From: Flavobacterium jumunjinense
GTDB lineage: Bacteria > Bacteroidota > Bacteroidia > Flavobacteriales > Flavobacteriaceae
Assembly: GCF_021650975.2 (NCBI RefSeq)
Contig: NZ_CP091285.1
Location: forward strand, 3,844,001 to 3,908,000
Length of the DNA: 64,000 bases
Direction: 5' to 3'
Shown here in pieces: positions 52,769 through 61,358 of the stretch (position 1 is the first letter of the stretch; each line of letters starts with the position of its first letter). The notes beneath the pieces are model-generated. The model saw only the letters and a program-made list of their open reading frames with translations. It was not told the origin of the DNA and did no database searches. The translations under genes were made by a program, and so were the position numbers.

Positions 52769-53974
52769 ATGGAAACACTTAAAAAATTACATGAAAACGT
52801 AGCAATTATGCTTCCCGAAAACGGATTAGAACAAAAGCTACAACAAGCTGAAAAAGAAAACCGAAAACTTAAAATAAAATTAGGTTTTGATCCCACTGCT
52901 CCCGATTTACACCTTGGTCATGCTGTCGTACTCAAAAAAATGAAGCAGTTTCAAGAACTTGGACATCAAATTATTATTGTTGTTGGAAGTTTTACAGCAA
53001 GAATTGGAGACCCAACAGGGAAAAACAAAAGTCGAAAACCACTTAACCTAGAAGAAGTAAAACACAACGCTACAACCTACATTAAACAACTCTCTAAAAT
53101 TATCGAAGTAGACCAAGCTGAAATCGTTTTTAATTCGGATTGGTTGGACAACCTACCCTTTTCTGAAGCCTTACAATTGATCTCTAAAGTAACTGTTGCT
53201 CAATTAATGCAACGCAAAGATTTTAACAAACGATTTACAGAAAACACACCCATTGCAATGCATGAACTCATCTACCCTATCTTACAAGGTTTTGATTCCG
53301 TACAATTGGAATGTGATATAGAAATGGGCGGAACTGATCAACTTTTCAATTGCACCATGGGAAGGCAATTACAAGAAAGTCATAATTTAGCTCCACAAAT
53401 AGTCATGTGTATGCCGTTATTACGCGGAATAGATGGAACTGAAAAAATGAGCAAATCGCAAAACAATACTATTGGACTAACCGATGACCCCAACACCATG
53501 TTTGGTAAAACCATGTCGATTCCCGATGTTTTAATTGAAGAGTTCTTAAACCTTGCCACCGATTTTTCAATAGAAGAAAGGCAACAAATTAATCAACAAT
53601 TAATTGAGGGTGAAAACCCAATGAATGTTAAAAAGAGGATTGCAAAAAATATCATTAAACAATTTCATGATGAACAGGCAGCAACAGATGCTGAAACATT
53701 TTTTATAAACCAATTCCAAAACAAAAAATTCGAAGACAAAAGTTTTAAACAAGTTGTTATTACTACTTTAAACCTACAATCTAATGCGCTAACGACAGTA
53801 GCACTTTGTAAAATATTCAAAGAAAATCTATCCAACACTGCCATAAGAAGACTAATAGAAGATGGTGCTGTACAAATAAATAACGAAAAAATAAAAGAAC
53901 CGTACCAAATGATTGAAATAGCAAAAAACTTAAAAATAAAAATTGGCAAACGCGATTTCTATGAACTACAATAA
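52769..53974 (+). CDS. tyrS: Tyrosyl-tRNA synthetase
   Basis: A 401-residue class I synthetase. The HIGH-like motif lies in LGFDPTAPDLHLGHAVVL (about residues 40-57), the tyrosine-binding region in GFDSVQLECDIEMGGTDQLFN, and KMSKS in GTEKMSKSQNN (about residue 226). An S4-like RNA-binding domain ends the protein (TAIRRLIEDGAVQINNEKI). The DPTAPDLHLGH form and 400-residue length are those of the Haemophilus-type TyrRS rather than the ~430-residue form usual in Flavobacteriaceae, so it may be a second, inducible TyrRS. A leader ORF and attenuator precede it. Confidence 0.93.
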   Translation: METLKKLHENVAIMLPENGLEQKLQQAEKENRKLKIKLGFDPTAPDLHLGHAVVLKKMKQFQELGHQIIIVVGSFTARIGDPTGKNKSRKPLNLEEVKHNATTYIKQLSKIIEVDQAEIVFNSDWLDNLPFSEALQLISKVTVAQLMQRKDFNKRFTENTPIAMHELIYPILQGFDSVQLECDIEMGGTDQLFNCTMGRQLQESHNLAPQIVMCMPLLRGIDGTEKMSKSQNNTIGLTDDPNTMFGKTMSIPDVLIEEFLNLATDFSIEERQQINQQLIEGENPMNVKKRIAKNIIKQFHDEQAATDAETFFINQFQNKKFEDKSFKQVVITTLNLQSNALTTVALCKIFKENLSNTAIRRLIEDGAVQINNEKIKEPYQMIEIAKNLKIKIGKRDFYELQ

Positions 53975-54001
53975 AGAGATTTGTAATACCAGCTGTGAGT
54001 T

Positions 54002-54144
54002 GAATTTACTGTATAAGAAAATGATGATTTTTTTCTTGATATGAAATAGCGAGGAAAAAAGGGTGTTTTATTCCAGTAAATTCAAGTGATAAATGGTATA
54101 AACATTCATTTCACAGATGAAAGTAAATATGTGAAATGAATGTT
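54002..54144. repeat. Two inverted repeats after tyrS
   Basis: GAATTTACTG at 54002-54011 pairs with CAGTAAATTC at 54074-54083; then AACATTCATTTCAC at 54101-54114 pairs perfectly (14 bp) with its complement at 54131-54144. No ORF overlaps. They may form stable 3' structures of the tyrS mRNA or be remnants of a small mobile repeat. Confidence 0.5.
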
Positions 54145-54152
54145 CTAAACAA

Positions 54153-54180
54153 AAAAACTCCCAATTACTCAGGAGTTTTT
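54153..54180. terminator. Bidirectional terminator between tyrS and glyA
   Basis: 9-bp stem AAAAACTCC / GGAGTTTTT with a 10-base loop, A-rich on the left and T-rich on the right, so it can end both the rightward tyrS and the leftward glyA transcripts. Confidence 0.85.
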
Positions 54181-54206
54181 AATATAGATTTATAAGAATT
54201 CAAGAA

Positions 54207-55481
54207 CTAAAAAACAAACATAGCTCTCTCACCCATTAGATCATTTACTTCTTCAGCTACTTGTTCTAAAACAGCTTCATCTGTATGATTCATAATTACT
54301 TTATCAACTAAAGCCACAATAGTTTCCATATCTTCTTCCATCAAACCACGAGTAGTAATTGCAGAAGTACCCACACGAATACCCGAAGTTACAAATGGAG
54401 ACTTATCGTCAAAAGGAACCATATTTTTATTTACTGTAATTTCAGCTTTTACCAAAGCATTTTCAGCCTCTTTACCAGTAATATTCTTATTTCTCAAATC
54501 AATCAACATCATGTGATTATCTGTTCCACCAGAAATAATTTTATAGCCTCTACTTACAAAAGCAGCAGCCATTGCTTGAGCATTCTTTTGCACTTGCATT
54601 GTATATCTGAAAAATTCATCTGTTAAAGCTTCTCCAAATGCAACCGCTTTAGCAGCAATAATATGCATTAAAGGTCCACCTTGATTTCCAGGAAAAACAG
54701 ACATATCTAAAATATGAGACATCATTCTAATATCACCTTTAGGCGTTTTTAATCCCCATGGGTTCTCAAAGTCTTTACCCATCATAATCATACCCCCTCT
54801 TGGACCTCTTAAGGTCTTGTGAGTCGTAGTTGTAACAATATGACAATGAGGAATAGGATCATTCAATAAACCTTTAGCAATTAATCCAGCAGGATGCGAA
54901 ATATCAGCTAACAATAATGCGCCAACACTATCCGCAATAACACGGAAACGTTCGAAATCCATATCGCGAGAATAAGCCGAAGCACCCGCAATAATCATCT
55001 TTGGTTTTTCTTCCAAAGCAATTTCTTGAATTTTATCATAATTTAACCTTCCTGTTTCTTCTTCTACACCATAAAAAGAAGGTGTATATAATTTTCCAGA
55101 AAAATTAACTGGAGAACCATGAGTTAGATGACCTCCATGAGATAAGTCAAAACCTAATATTTTATCTCCAGGTTTCAAACAAGCTGCAAAAACTGCAGTA
55201 TTTGCCTGAGAACCAGAGTGAGGTTGTACATTTACATATTGTGCACCAAATAAAGCTTTTGCTCTATCTATTGCAATTTGTTCTACAATATCAACAACTT
55301 CACAACCTCCGTAATAACGCTTTCCAGGATACCCTTCAGCATATTTATTTGTTAAAACAGAACCTGCAGCTTCCATTACTTGATCACTTACAAAGTTTTC
55401 GGAGGCAATTAGTTCAATACCGTGAATCTGTCTGTCTTGCTCATCAAGAATCAGATCAAAAATTTGTTCGTCGCGTTGCAT
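54207..55481 (-). CDS. glyA: Serine hydroxymethyltransferase
   Basis: A 424-residue PLP enzyme on the minus strand. The start is typical ([15 protein letters not shown]), with [17 protein letters not shown], the lysine-bearing [14 protein letters not shown], and [21 protein letters not shown]. It interconverts serine and glycine using tetrahydrofolate, supplying one-carbon units. Full length. A -7-like TAAATTTG lies on the minus strand at 55508-55515. Confidence 0.98.
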   Translation of the reverse strand: MQRDEQIFDLILDEQDRQIHGIELIASENFVSDQVMEAAGSVLTNKYAEGYPGKRYYGGCEVVDIVEQIAIDRAKALFGAQYVNVQPHSGSQANTAVFAACLKPGDKILGFDLSHGGHLTHGSPVNFSGKLYTPSFYGVEEETGRLNYDKIQEIALEEKPKMIIAGASAYSRDMDFERFRVIADSVGALLLADISHPAGLIAKGLLNDPIPHCHIVTTTTHKTLRGPRGGMIMMGKDFENPWGLKTPKGDIRMMSHILDMSVFPGNQGGPLMHIIAAKAVAFGEALTDEFFRYTMQVQKNAQAMAAAFVSRGYKIISGGTDNHMMLIDLRNKNITGKEAENALVKAEITVNKNMVPFDDKSPFVTSGIRVGTSAITTRGLMEEDMETIVALVDKVIMNHTDEAVLEQVAEEVNDLMGERAMFVF

Positions 55482-55507
55482 TTCTTAGTAATTCGTTAAA
55501 ATTTATC

Positions 55508-55515
55508 CAAATTTA
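55508..55515 (-). promoter_or_regulatory. Candidate -7 element for glyA
   Basis: The minus strand reads TAAATTTG 26 bases before the glyA ATG, matching TANNTTTG. The -33 position 19 bases further is poor. Confidence 0.45.
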
Positions 55516-55524
55516 CAAAAAAGG

Positions 55525-55555
55525 TTTGTTAAATTGCTAGTAAAGTCTATATTTG
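55525..55555 (+). promoter_or_regulatory. Promoter of fahA
   Basis: TTTG at 55525-55528, exactly 19 bases, TATATTTG at 55548-55555: a perfect match to the Bacteroidota consensus, 36 bases before the ATG. Confidence 0.85.
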
Positions 55556-55591
55556 ATATATAATTTTTCAACAACAAACTAACATTATATT

Positions 55592-56875
55592 ATGCCAAAT
55601 ATAGCGAATGATCCAAAGAGAAAATCATGGATAGAAGTGTCTAAAGAAAGTGACTTTCCTATACAAAATATTCCCTTCGGAGTTTTCATAACTAAAGAAG
55701 ATGTAATAACAATAGGAACACGAATTGGAGATTCAGCCATAGATATGGGTGCTCTTCAACAATTGGGTTATTTTGAAGGAATCGATTTGACGGATGACAT
55801 GTTTATGCAAGATACGTTAAACGATTTTATATCGGATGGTAAGAAAACATGGCGATTAGTTAGAAACCGACTTGTAGAGATTTTTAGTATTGACAATCCA
55901 AAATTAAGAGACAATAAAAAGCATTGTGATGTTGTTATTTTCGACATGAAAGATGTTGAAATGCTCTTACCTGTACAAATTGGTGATTATACCGATTTTT
56001 ATAGCTCAAAAGAACATGCAACCAATGTAGGGAAAATGTTTCGTGATCCAGAAAATGCACTTTTACCAAACTGGTTACACATTCCTGTAGGATATCATGG
56101 AAGAAGTTCTACAATTGTTCCAAGTGGTGTATCGGTTAAAAGACCAAACGGGCAAACATTACCTCCTGGAGAAACACAACCTGTTTTTGGACCTTCTAAA
56201 TCTGTGGATTTCGAATTAGAAACTGCCTTCATTACAACAGATGCTAACTTAATAGGAGAACCAATTCCTGTAGGAGAAGCAGAAGATTATATCTTCGGAA
56301 TGGTTTTATTTAATGATTGGAGTGCAAGAGACATTCAAAAATGGGAATATGTTCCACTAGGACCATTCTTAGCGAAAAACTTTGCTTCGTCTATTTCTCC
56401 ATGGATTGTAACAATGGATGCTTTAGAAGCATTTAGAGTAAAAAGTCCTGAACAAAATCCAGCTCCTCTTTCTTACTTACAACAAACAGGAGATAATGCT
56501 TTCGATATTAATCTTGAAGTTTCTATAAAACCAGAATCAAGTGAAGAAACAGTAGTATCTAAATCTAATTTTAAATACATGTACTGGTCAATGTCGCAAC
56601 AATTAGCACATCACACTGTTAATGGTTGTAGAATTAACTCTGGAGACATGATGGGAAGCGGAACGATTTCTGGACCAACACCAGATTCTTTTGGGTCTAT
56701 GCTTGAATTGACTTGGGGTGGAAAGAATCCAATCAAATTGAACGATGGTACAGAGCGTAAATTCATTAATGATAATGATACCGTAATTATTAGAGGGTAT
56801 TGTGAAAACGAAGATATGAGAATCGGTTTTGGAGAATGTTCTAGTAAATTGCTACCAGCCTTGAAAATTAAATAA
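55592..56875 (+). CDS. fahA: Fumarylacetoacetase
   Basis: A 427-residue enzyme of tyrosine/phenylalanine degradation that splits fumarylacetoacetate into fumarate and acetoacetate. Family segments: VEMLLPVQIGDYTDFYSSKEHATNVG (catalytic acidic residue and metal site), VGYHGRSSTIVPSG, DFELETAFITTDANLIGE (metal-binding Glu), NDWSARDIQKWEYVPLGPF and MYWSMSQQLAHHTVNGC. Full length, cytoplasmic. It has its own promoter and terminator. Confidence 0.98.
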   Translation: MPNIANDPKRKSWIEVSKESDFPIQNIPFGVFITKEDVITIGTRIGDSAIDMGALQQLGYFEGIDLTDDMFMQDTLNDFISDGKKTWRLVRNRLVEIFSIDNPKLRDNKKHCDVVIFDMKDVEMLLPVQIGDYTDFYSSKEHATNVGKMFRDPENALLPNWLHIPVGYHGRSSTIVPSGVSVKRPNGQTLPPGETQPVFGPSKSVDFELETAFITTDANLIGEPIPVGEAEDYIFGMVLFNDWSARDIQKWEYVPLGPFLAKNFASSISPWIVTMDALEAFRVKSPEQNPAPLSYLQQTGDNAFDINLEVSIKPESSEETVVSKSNFKYMYWSMSQQLAHHTVNGCRINSGDMMGSGTISGPTPDSFGSMLELTWGGKNPIKLNDGTERKFINDNDTVIIRGYCENEDMRIGFGECSSKLLPALKIK

Positions 56876-56899
56876 AAAAAAGTTTTAATACATTTTTAA

Positions 56900-56934
56900 A
56901 AACAGTTGTAATTAATTATTACAGCTGTTTTTTT
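56900..56934 (+). terminator. Terminator of fahA
   Basis: 13-bp stem AAACAGTTGTAAT / ATTACAGCTGTTT (one G-U pair), 5-base loop, followed by TTTT. Confidence 0.88.
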
Positions 56935-56973
56935 ATACCTGTAAATGAAAGTTTACGAAAATACAGGCATAAA

Positions 56974-57000
56974 AAAAGTCCTGAAAGAATCAGGACTTTT
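56974..57000 (-). terminator. Terminator of tRNA-His copy 1
   Basis: 10-bp perfect stem AAAAGTCCTG / CAGGACTTTT with a 7-base loop; on the minus strand it is followed by a run of T, directly after the tRNA. Confidence 0.88.
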
Positions 57001-57011
57001 AAGTTAATTTG

Positions 57012-57086
57012 GGTGAATGACCGGGTTCGAACCGGCGACCCTCGGTACCACAAACCGATGCTCTAACCAACTGAGCTACAATCACC
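57012..57086 (-). tRNA. tRNA-His (GTG), copy 1
   Basis: The minus strand folds into a tRNA with D-loop GTAGCTCAGTTGG, anticodon loop TTGTGGT (anticodon GTG) and T-loop GGTTCGAACCC. An extra 5' G (G-1) faces a C discriminator, the identity mark of tRNA-His. CCA is not encoded. A perfect promoter lies upstream on the minus strand: TTTG (57130-57133), 19 bases, TATATTTG (57103-57110). Confidence 0.97.
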
Positions 57087-57102
57087 ATTTTTTTAACGAG
57101 TG

Positions 57103-57133
57103 CAAATATAATAACTTTTTTAATAGCTTCAAA
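57103..57133 (-). promoter_or_regulatory. Promoter of tRNA-His copy 1
   Basis: On the minus strand TTTG (57133-57130), 19-base spacer, TATATTTG (57110-57103): exact consensus. Confidence 0.85.
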
Positions 57134-57275
57134 ATTTTTTTATTCACTCTAATATTTTTTTTTCATAAAAAATTAAAGCCGATTGAATGTAGCGATATCA
57201 ACATACTATTGAAAATGAGGAAAAAGTAGGATTATATACAAATAAAACAGAGAAGTGTTAAAATATAGGCATAAA

Positions 57276-57302
57276 AAAAGTCCTGAAAGAATCAGGACTT
57301 TT
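57276..57302 (-). terminator. Terminator of tRNA-His copy 2
   Basis: Identical hairpin to the one at 56974-57000, shifted by 302 bases. Confidence 0.88.
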
Positions 57303-57313
57303 AAGTTAATTTG

Positions 57314-57388
57314 GGTGAATGACCGGGTTCGAACCGGCGACCCTCGGTACCACAAACCGATGCTCTAACCAACTGAGCTACAATCACC
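57314..57388 (-). tRNA. tRNA-His (GTG), copy 2
   Basis: Identical in sequence to copy 1 (57012-57086), 302 bases to the right, with an equally perfect minus-strand promoter (TTTG 57432-57435, 19 bases, TATATTTG 57405-57412). Confidence 0.97.
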
Positions 57389-57404
57389 ATTTGTTTAACG
57401 AGTG

Positions 57405-57435
57405 CAAATATAAGCGCTTTTATTATACCTCCAAA
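57405..57435 (-). promoter_or_regulatory. Promoter of tRNA-His copy 2
   Basis: Minus-strand TTTG-N19-TATATTTG, exact consensus, although the bases between the elements differ from copy 1. Confidence 0.85.
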
Positions 57436-57462
57436 GCTTTTTGAAAGTTTTTTTAATCTTTT

Positions 57463-58182
57463 CTACACCAATTTACTTAAGTCATTGACAGCTAAACATC
57501 TTTCTACTGTAAAACCTTCTGCATAATCTACACCAACTAATCTACCTAGGTCTTGTGCACGATAAGAAATAGAATCTAGAAAGTTTTTTGATGTAATTGG
57601 CGTTACAGGTTCTTTAGAATCTGAATTATAAAATTGTGATTCGTAAGCTAAAACAGCATTTACTTTTACATCGATAAAACCAGTAATATCTACTACAAAA
57701 TCTGGAGTTAAATTTTTCCACTGAATATAATGATAAACCTGTTTTGGTCTCCAAGCTTCTTGCTTTACCCCCTTTTCATCAAAAGTTTCGATTTTTGATA
57801 ATCCAGAAAGAAAACAGGCATCACTAACAAGCTTACTTCCTTTACCATGGTCAATATGACGATCATCAACAGCATTACAAAGAACAATCTCAGGTTGGTA
57901 TTGTCTAATTTTTTTTATAATTTCTAATTGATGCTTCTCATCATTTAAGAAAAAACCATCTCTAAATCGCAAATTTTCTCTAATAGATACACCAAGAATG
58001 ACTGCTGCTGCTGCTGCTTCTGCATCTCTAATCTCGGCCGAACCTCTTGTTCCTAGTTCACCCCTAGTTAAATCTATTATACCTATTTTTTTTCCAAGTG
58101 AAACTTCTTTGGCAATAGTACCAGAACAACTCAATTCAACATCATCTGGATGGGCTCCAAAAGCCAATATATCTAATTTCAT
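57463..58182 (-). CDS. bshB1: Bacillithiol biosynthesis deacetylase BshB1
   Basis: A 239-residue PIG-L/LmbE-family enzyme: ILAFGAHPDDVELSCSGTI (zinc site), IIDLTRGELGTRGSAEIRDAEAAAAA and DDRHIDHGKGSKLVSDACFLSGL. It removes the acetyl group from GlcNAc-malate, the second step of bacillithiol synthesis. It follows the isochorismate synthase gene by 11 bases and is likely transcribed with it. Confidence 0.95.
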   Translation of the reverse strand: MKLDILAFGAHPDDVELSCSGTIAKEVSLGKKIGIIDLTRGELGTRGSAEIRDAEAAAAAVILGVSIRENLRFRDGFFLNDEKHQLEIIKKIRQYQPEIVLCNAVDDRHIDHGKGSKLVSDACFLSGLSKIETFDEKGVKQEAWRPKQVYHYIQWKNLTPDFVVDITGFIDVKVNAVLAYESQFYNSDSKEPVTPITSKNFLDSISYRAQDLGRLVGVDYAEGFTVERCLAVNDLSKLV

Positions 58183-58193
58183 ACTCTTTTCAG

Positions 58194-59225
58194 TTAATTT
58201 ATAATTTTTAGCATTGTTGCTAATTTATTTTCTGTTTCGTAAAACTCTTTTTCCGGAATACTATCTTTTGTAATTCCGCAACCTACATATAGGTTAATTT
58301 GCTTTTCTTCAATTTCCATACATCTTAAGTTGACAAACAAATTTGAAGTTTCATTCCTATTCCATTCTCCTAAAAAACCAGAATAGAATTTTCTATCATA
58401 TCCTTCTTCTTTTAAAACAAATTCCATCGCTTCCTTTTTAGGCAATCCACAAACTGCTGGTGTAGGATGCATCTTATACAACAACTCTTTAGCGAGTTCT
58501 CTATTTATTAATGTAGCTTCAATGTTCGTTTTAATATGCGCTAAAGTACCTGCTTTTGCAGTGTAAGGTTCCGAAAGCTTAATTTCTTCTACAAATGGCT
58601 TAATTTCATTTGTAATAAAATCGGTAACAAATTGTTGTTCCTGAATTTCTTTAGCTTCCCAAACGAGAGTATCATTATACAATTGTGTACCTGCTAAAGC
58701 AACAGTATTAATAGTAGTACCTTCAATCTTTAACAGTTGTTCTGGTGTTGCTCCCATCCACATTCCTATCTCTGGGTGAAAAAATAAATATCGAAAAGCT
58801 GTTTTATATTGCATTACTAATTTTAAAAAAGTATTTTTAAAATTAATTGAAACTGCTAAGTTAACTTTTCGAGAAACTACCACTTTTTGAAACTGTCCTT
58901 CTAAAATTGCATCAACACTTCGCTTTACTAAATCTTCAAAATCATTTTTAACTAATGGATCCGTTTCTTCTTTTTCAAAGGTAGAATCTGTATTGTTTTT
59001 TTCTTTGATGATTGCTTCAAAAAAATCACACTGCTTTTCACTTAAAATATATTTTTCTGAATTTGAAAAAGGAGCAAAAACAAACCCACTTTGTCCAAAA
59101 AACGATTCTAAAACAGCGTTGCGTTGAAAAAAAGCTTGCAAAGTTTCTGAATTTGGAGCGGCATAAATAACAAAAGGTAATTTTGACTGATACTGAGTAT
59201 CTATTTTATCTAAAATTCCTTGCAT
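58194..59225 (-). CDS. Isochorismate synthase (chorismate-binding enzyme)
   Basis: A 343-residue member of the chorismate-binding family, with FQKVVVSRKVNLAV, MWMGATPEQLLKIEG, YKMHPTPAVCGLPKKEAMEFV and YSGFLGEWNRNETSNLFVNLRCM. In a menaquinone-using bacterium it probably acts as MenF, making isochorismate for menaquinone. Its start overlaps the hotdog gene's stop by one base, so the two are coupled. Confidence 0.9.
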   Translation of the reverse strand: MQGILDKIDTQYQSKLPFVIYAAPNSETLQAFFQRNAVLESFFGQSGFVFAPFSNSEKYILSEKQCDFFEAIIKEKNNTDSTFEKEETDPLVKNDFEDLVKRSVDAILEGQFQKVVVSRKVNLAVSINFKNTFLKLVMQYKTAFRYLFFHPEIGMWMGATPEQLLKIEGTTINTVALAGTQLYNDTLVWEAKEIQEQQFVTDFITNEIKPFVEEIKLSEPYTAKAGTLAHIKTNIEATLINRELAKELLYKMHPTPAVCGLPKKEAMEFVLKEEGYDRKFYSGFLGEWNRNETSNLFVNLRCMEIEEKQINLYVGCGITKDSIPEKEFYETENKLATMLKIIN

Positions 59226-59650
59226 TATCTTTGTCTTCTAGATAATACCATATTCGTTAATTTACACAATGAAATTAACTGTTCTTTTTCGTCAACAATT
59301 CGAATTTCCCACAAATGAATACTTCTTCCTCTATGTACAATTTTAGCTGTTGCATAAACCATTCCTTCTCTTTTGCTTTTTAAATGATTGGCACTAATTT
59401 CTATACCTCTAACTTCAAATTTTTCTGGATCGATAAACATTAATGAAGCAGCACTTCCAACACTTTCTGCTAAAGCCACTGTAGCGCCACCATGCAATAA
59501 TCCCATTGGTTGATGCACTCTTGGATTTACTGGCATTTTTGCAGTTAAAAAGTCTTCTCCTGCATCTATATATTCTATTTCTAAAGTTTGCATCAATGTG
59601 TTTTCAGACATTTTTTTGCAAGCAGCTAACATTTCTTCTCTATTAAGCAT
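59225..59650 (-). CDS. PaaI/YdiI-type hotdog thioesterase
   Basis: A 141-residue hotdog-fold protein with the motif HQPMGLLHGGATVALAESVGSAAS, where the downstream Glu is the usual catalytic base, and IEISANHLKSKREGMVYATAKIVHRGR. Next to isochorismate synthase it is a good candidate for 1,4-dihydroxy-2-naphthoyl-CoA thioesterase of menaquinone synthesis; that role is inferred from the neighbour. First gene of the leftward operon with isochorismate synthase and bshB1. Confidence 0.9.
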   Translation of the reverse strand: MLNREEMLAACKKMSENTLMQTLEIEYIDAGEDFLTAKMPVNPRVHQPMGLLHGGATVALAESVGSAASLMFIDPEKFEVRGIEISANHLKSKREGMVYATAKIVHRGRSIHLWEIRIVDEKEQLISLCKLTNMVLSRRQR

Positions 59651-59780
59651 TATAATTCTGTTTTTTACAAAAATACAAATTCTATCAACTTTAATCCGTA
59701 TAACAAAACAATATATCTTACGTTATAACTTTAAAAAAATAATTACTTTTACCAATAAATCCTAATAATATAAAATTCAA

Positions 59781-61337
59781 ATGAGAAATTACTCTTATAT
59801 ATTTATTCTTTTATGTATCGTTTTATTTTCTTGTCGTAAAGATTTTGACTTTGAATCGAGCACAGGAAACTTAGGTTTTTCAAAAGATACAGTATACTTA
59901 GACACAGTTTTTACAAACATTGGATCAAGTACTTATACCTTAAAAGTATATAATAAAAGTAACCGAAATATATCTATTCCAAAACTTGAATTAGAGAAAG
60001 GAAACAATTCTAAATATCGTTTAATGGTTGATGGAATTCCTGGAAATGTTTTTGAAAATGTTGAAATGTTAGCCAAAGATAGTATGTACATTTTTATAGA
60101 AGTAACAGCTGATGCAATAGACGCAAATCCTGCCGATTTTCTATACACCGATCGAATTCTATTTGGAGAAGGAAGCCAAACACAAAAAGTAGAATTGGTT
60201 ACACTTATACAAGATGCCTACTTTATTTATCCGCAACGTACACAAAATCCAGATGATACTTATACTTATGAATCTATTAATTTAGGTGTTGATATAAATG
60301 GCGACCCAATTGAAATTAGAGGAACCGTTTTAGATGAAACCGATCCAATAAATGGGAATGAATTACACATGACAAACAACAAACCTTATGTAATATATGG
60401 TTATGCAGTTGTCCCATCAAACAAAACATTAATAGTCGATGCTGGAGCAAGAGTGCATTTTCATGCTGAATCTGGTTTAATTATGGCTAACAATGCTTCA
60501 ATGCAAGTAAACGGAACACTTTCAACAACTGAAGATTTAGAGAATGAAGTTATTTTTGAAGGAGACAGACTAGAACCTGATTTTTCAGAAGTTTCAGGAC
60601 AATGGGGAACAATTTGGTTTACACAAGGAAGCACGAATATAAATTTAAAGAATTTAACTATTAAAAATGCAACTGTTGGTCTACTTGTTAGTGGAAACGA
60701 TGGAACAGCATCACCAACTATAACTATGAATAATGTGCAAATTTACAATTCTAGTAATGTTGGATTATTAGCCCGAACTGGACATATTGATGCAACTAAT
60801 GTTGTAATTAATAACTCTGGACAAACTAGTTTAGCTTGCACTTTTGGTGGGAATTATAATTTCACACATTGTACAATTGCAAATTATTGGGGAACTCCAA
60901 ATCAGAATTCCTTATTAATTGATGATTATGACGGAAACCCAACGTATGCCTTGACACAAGCTAATTTTAATAATTGCTTAATCTACGGAACAACCAATTA
61001 TTCAATATCCTTGAAGAAAGAAGGTATAGACGCTAATTTTAATTATCAATTCAATAATTGTTTAATCAAATTTAACGACTTTAGTAACCAATTTGGTTCA
61101 CACCCTGAGTATCAATTTTCAGGAAGTAAATACGCAAACTGCCTAATTGCAACAAATTCAAGTACAAACAAACCTGATTTTAAAAACGGAAACAAAAATC
61201 AGTTAATGATTGGGAATGATTCTGCCGCAAAAGGAATGGCCGATTTTAATTTCTCAACGGGTACAAATGATATATTAGGAGCTTCAAGAACAAATCCTTC
61301 AGATATTGGAGCCTATAATTTTATTATCTTTAACTAA
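59781..61337 (+). CDS. Lipoprotein with right-handed beta-helix domain
   Basis: A 518-residue lipoprotein: lipobox LLCIVLFSC (Cys about 18), an N-terminal immunoglobulin-like region (LGFSKDTVYLDTVFTNIGSSTYTLKVYN) and, from about 210, parallel-beta-helix repeats (LIMANNASMQVNGTLSTTEDLENEVIFEGD; NLKNLTIKNATVGLLVSG; TMNNVQIYNSSNVGLLA). Known in Flavobacteriia as an uncharacterised surface protein. It lies divergent from the thioesterase operon. Confidence 0.85.
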   Translation: MRNYSYIFILLCIVLFSCRKDFDFESSTGNLGFSKDTVYLDTVFTNIGSSTYTLKVYNKSNRNISIPKLELEKGNNSKYRLMVDGIPGNVFENVEMLAKDSMYIFIEVTADAIDANPADFLYTDRILFGEGSQTQKVELVTLIQDAYFIYPQRTQNPDDTYTYESINLGVDINGDPIEIRGTVLDETDPINGNELHMTNNKPYVIYGYAVVPSNKTLIVDAGARVHFHAESGLIMANNASMQVNGTLSTTEDLENEVIFEGDRLEPDFSEVSGQWGTIWFTQGSTNINLKNLTIKNATVGLLVSGNDGTASPTITMNNVQIYNSSNVGLLARTGHIDATNVVINNSGQTSLACTFGGNYNFTHCTIANYWGTPNQNSLLIDDYDGNPTYALTQANFNNCLIYGTTNYSISLKKEGIDANFNYQFNNCLIKFNDFSNQFGSHPEYQFSGSKYANCLIATNSSTNKPDFKNGNKNQLMIGNDSAAKGMADFNFSTGTNDILGASRTNPSDIGAYNFIIFN

Positions 61338-61358
61338 TAAACAAAAACTTATAGCATC

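Noticed and set aside
57017..57229. ORF beginning over the tRNA-His gene
   Set aside because: The first third is the complement of the tRNA, which is the well-supported feature; the rest is low-complexity.
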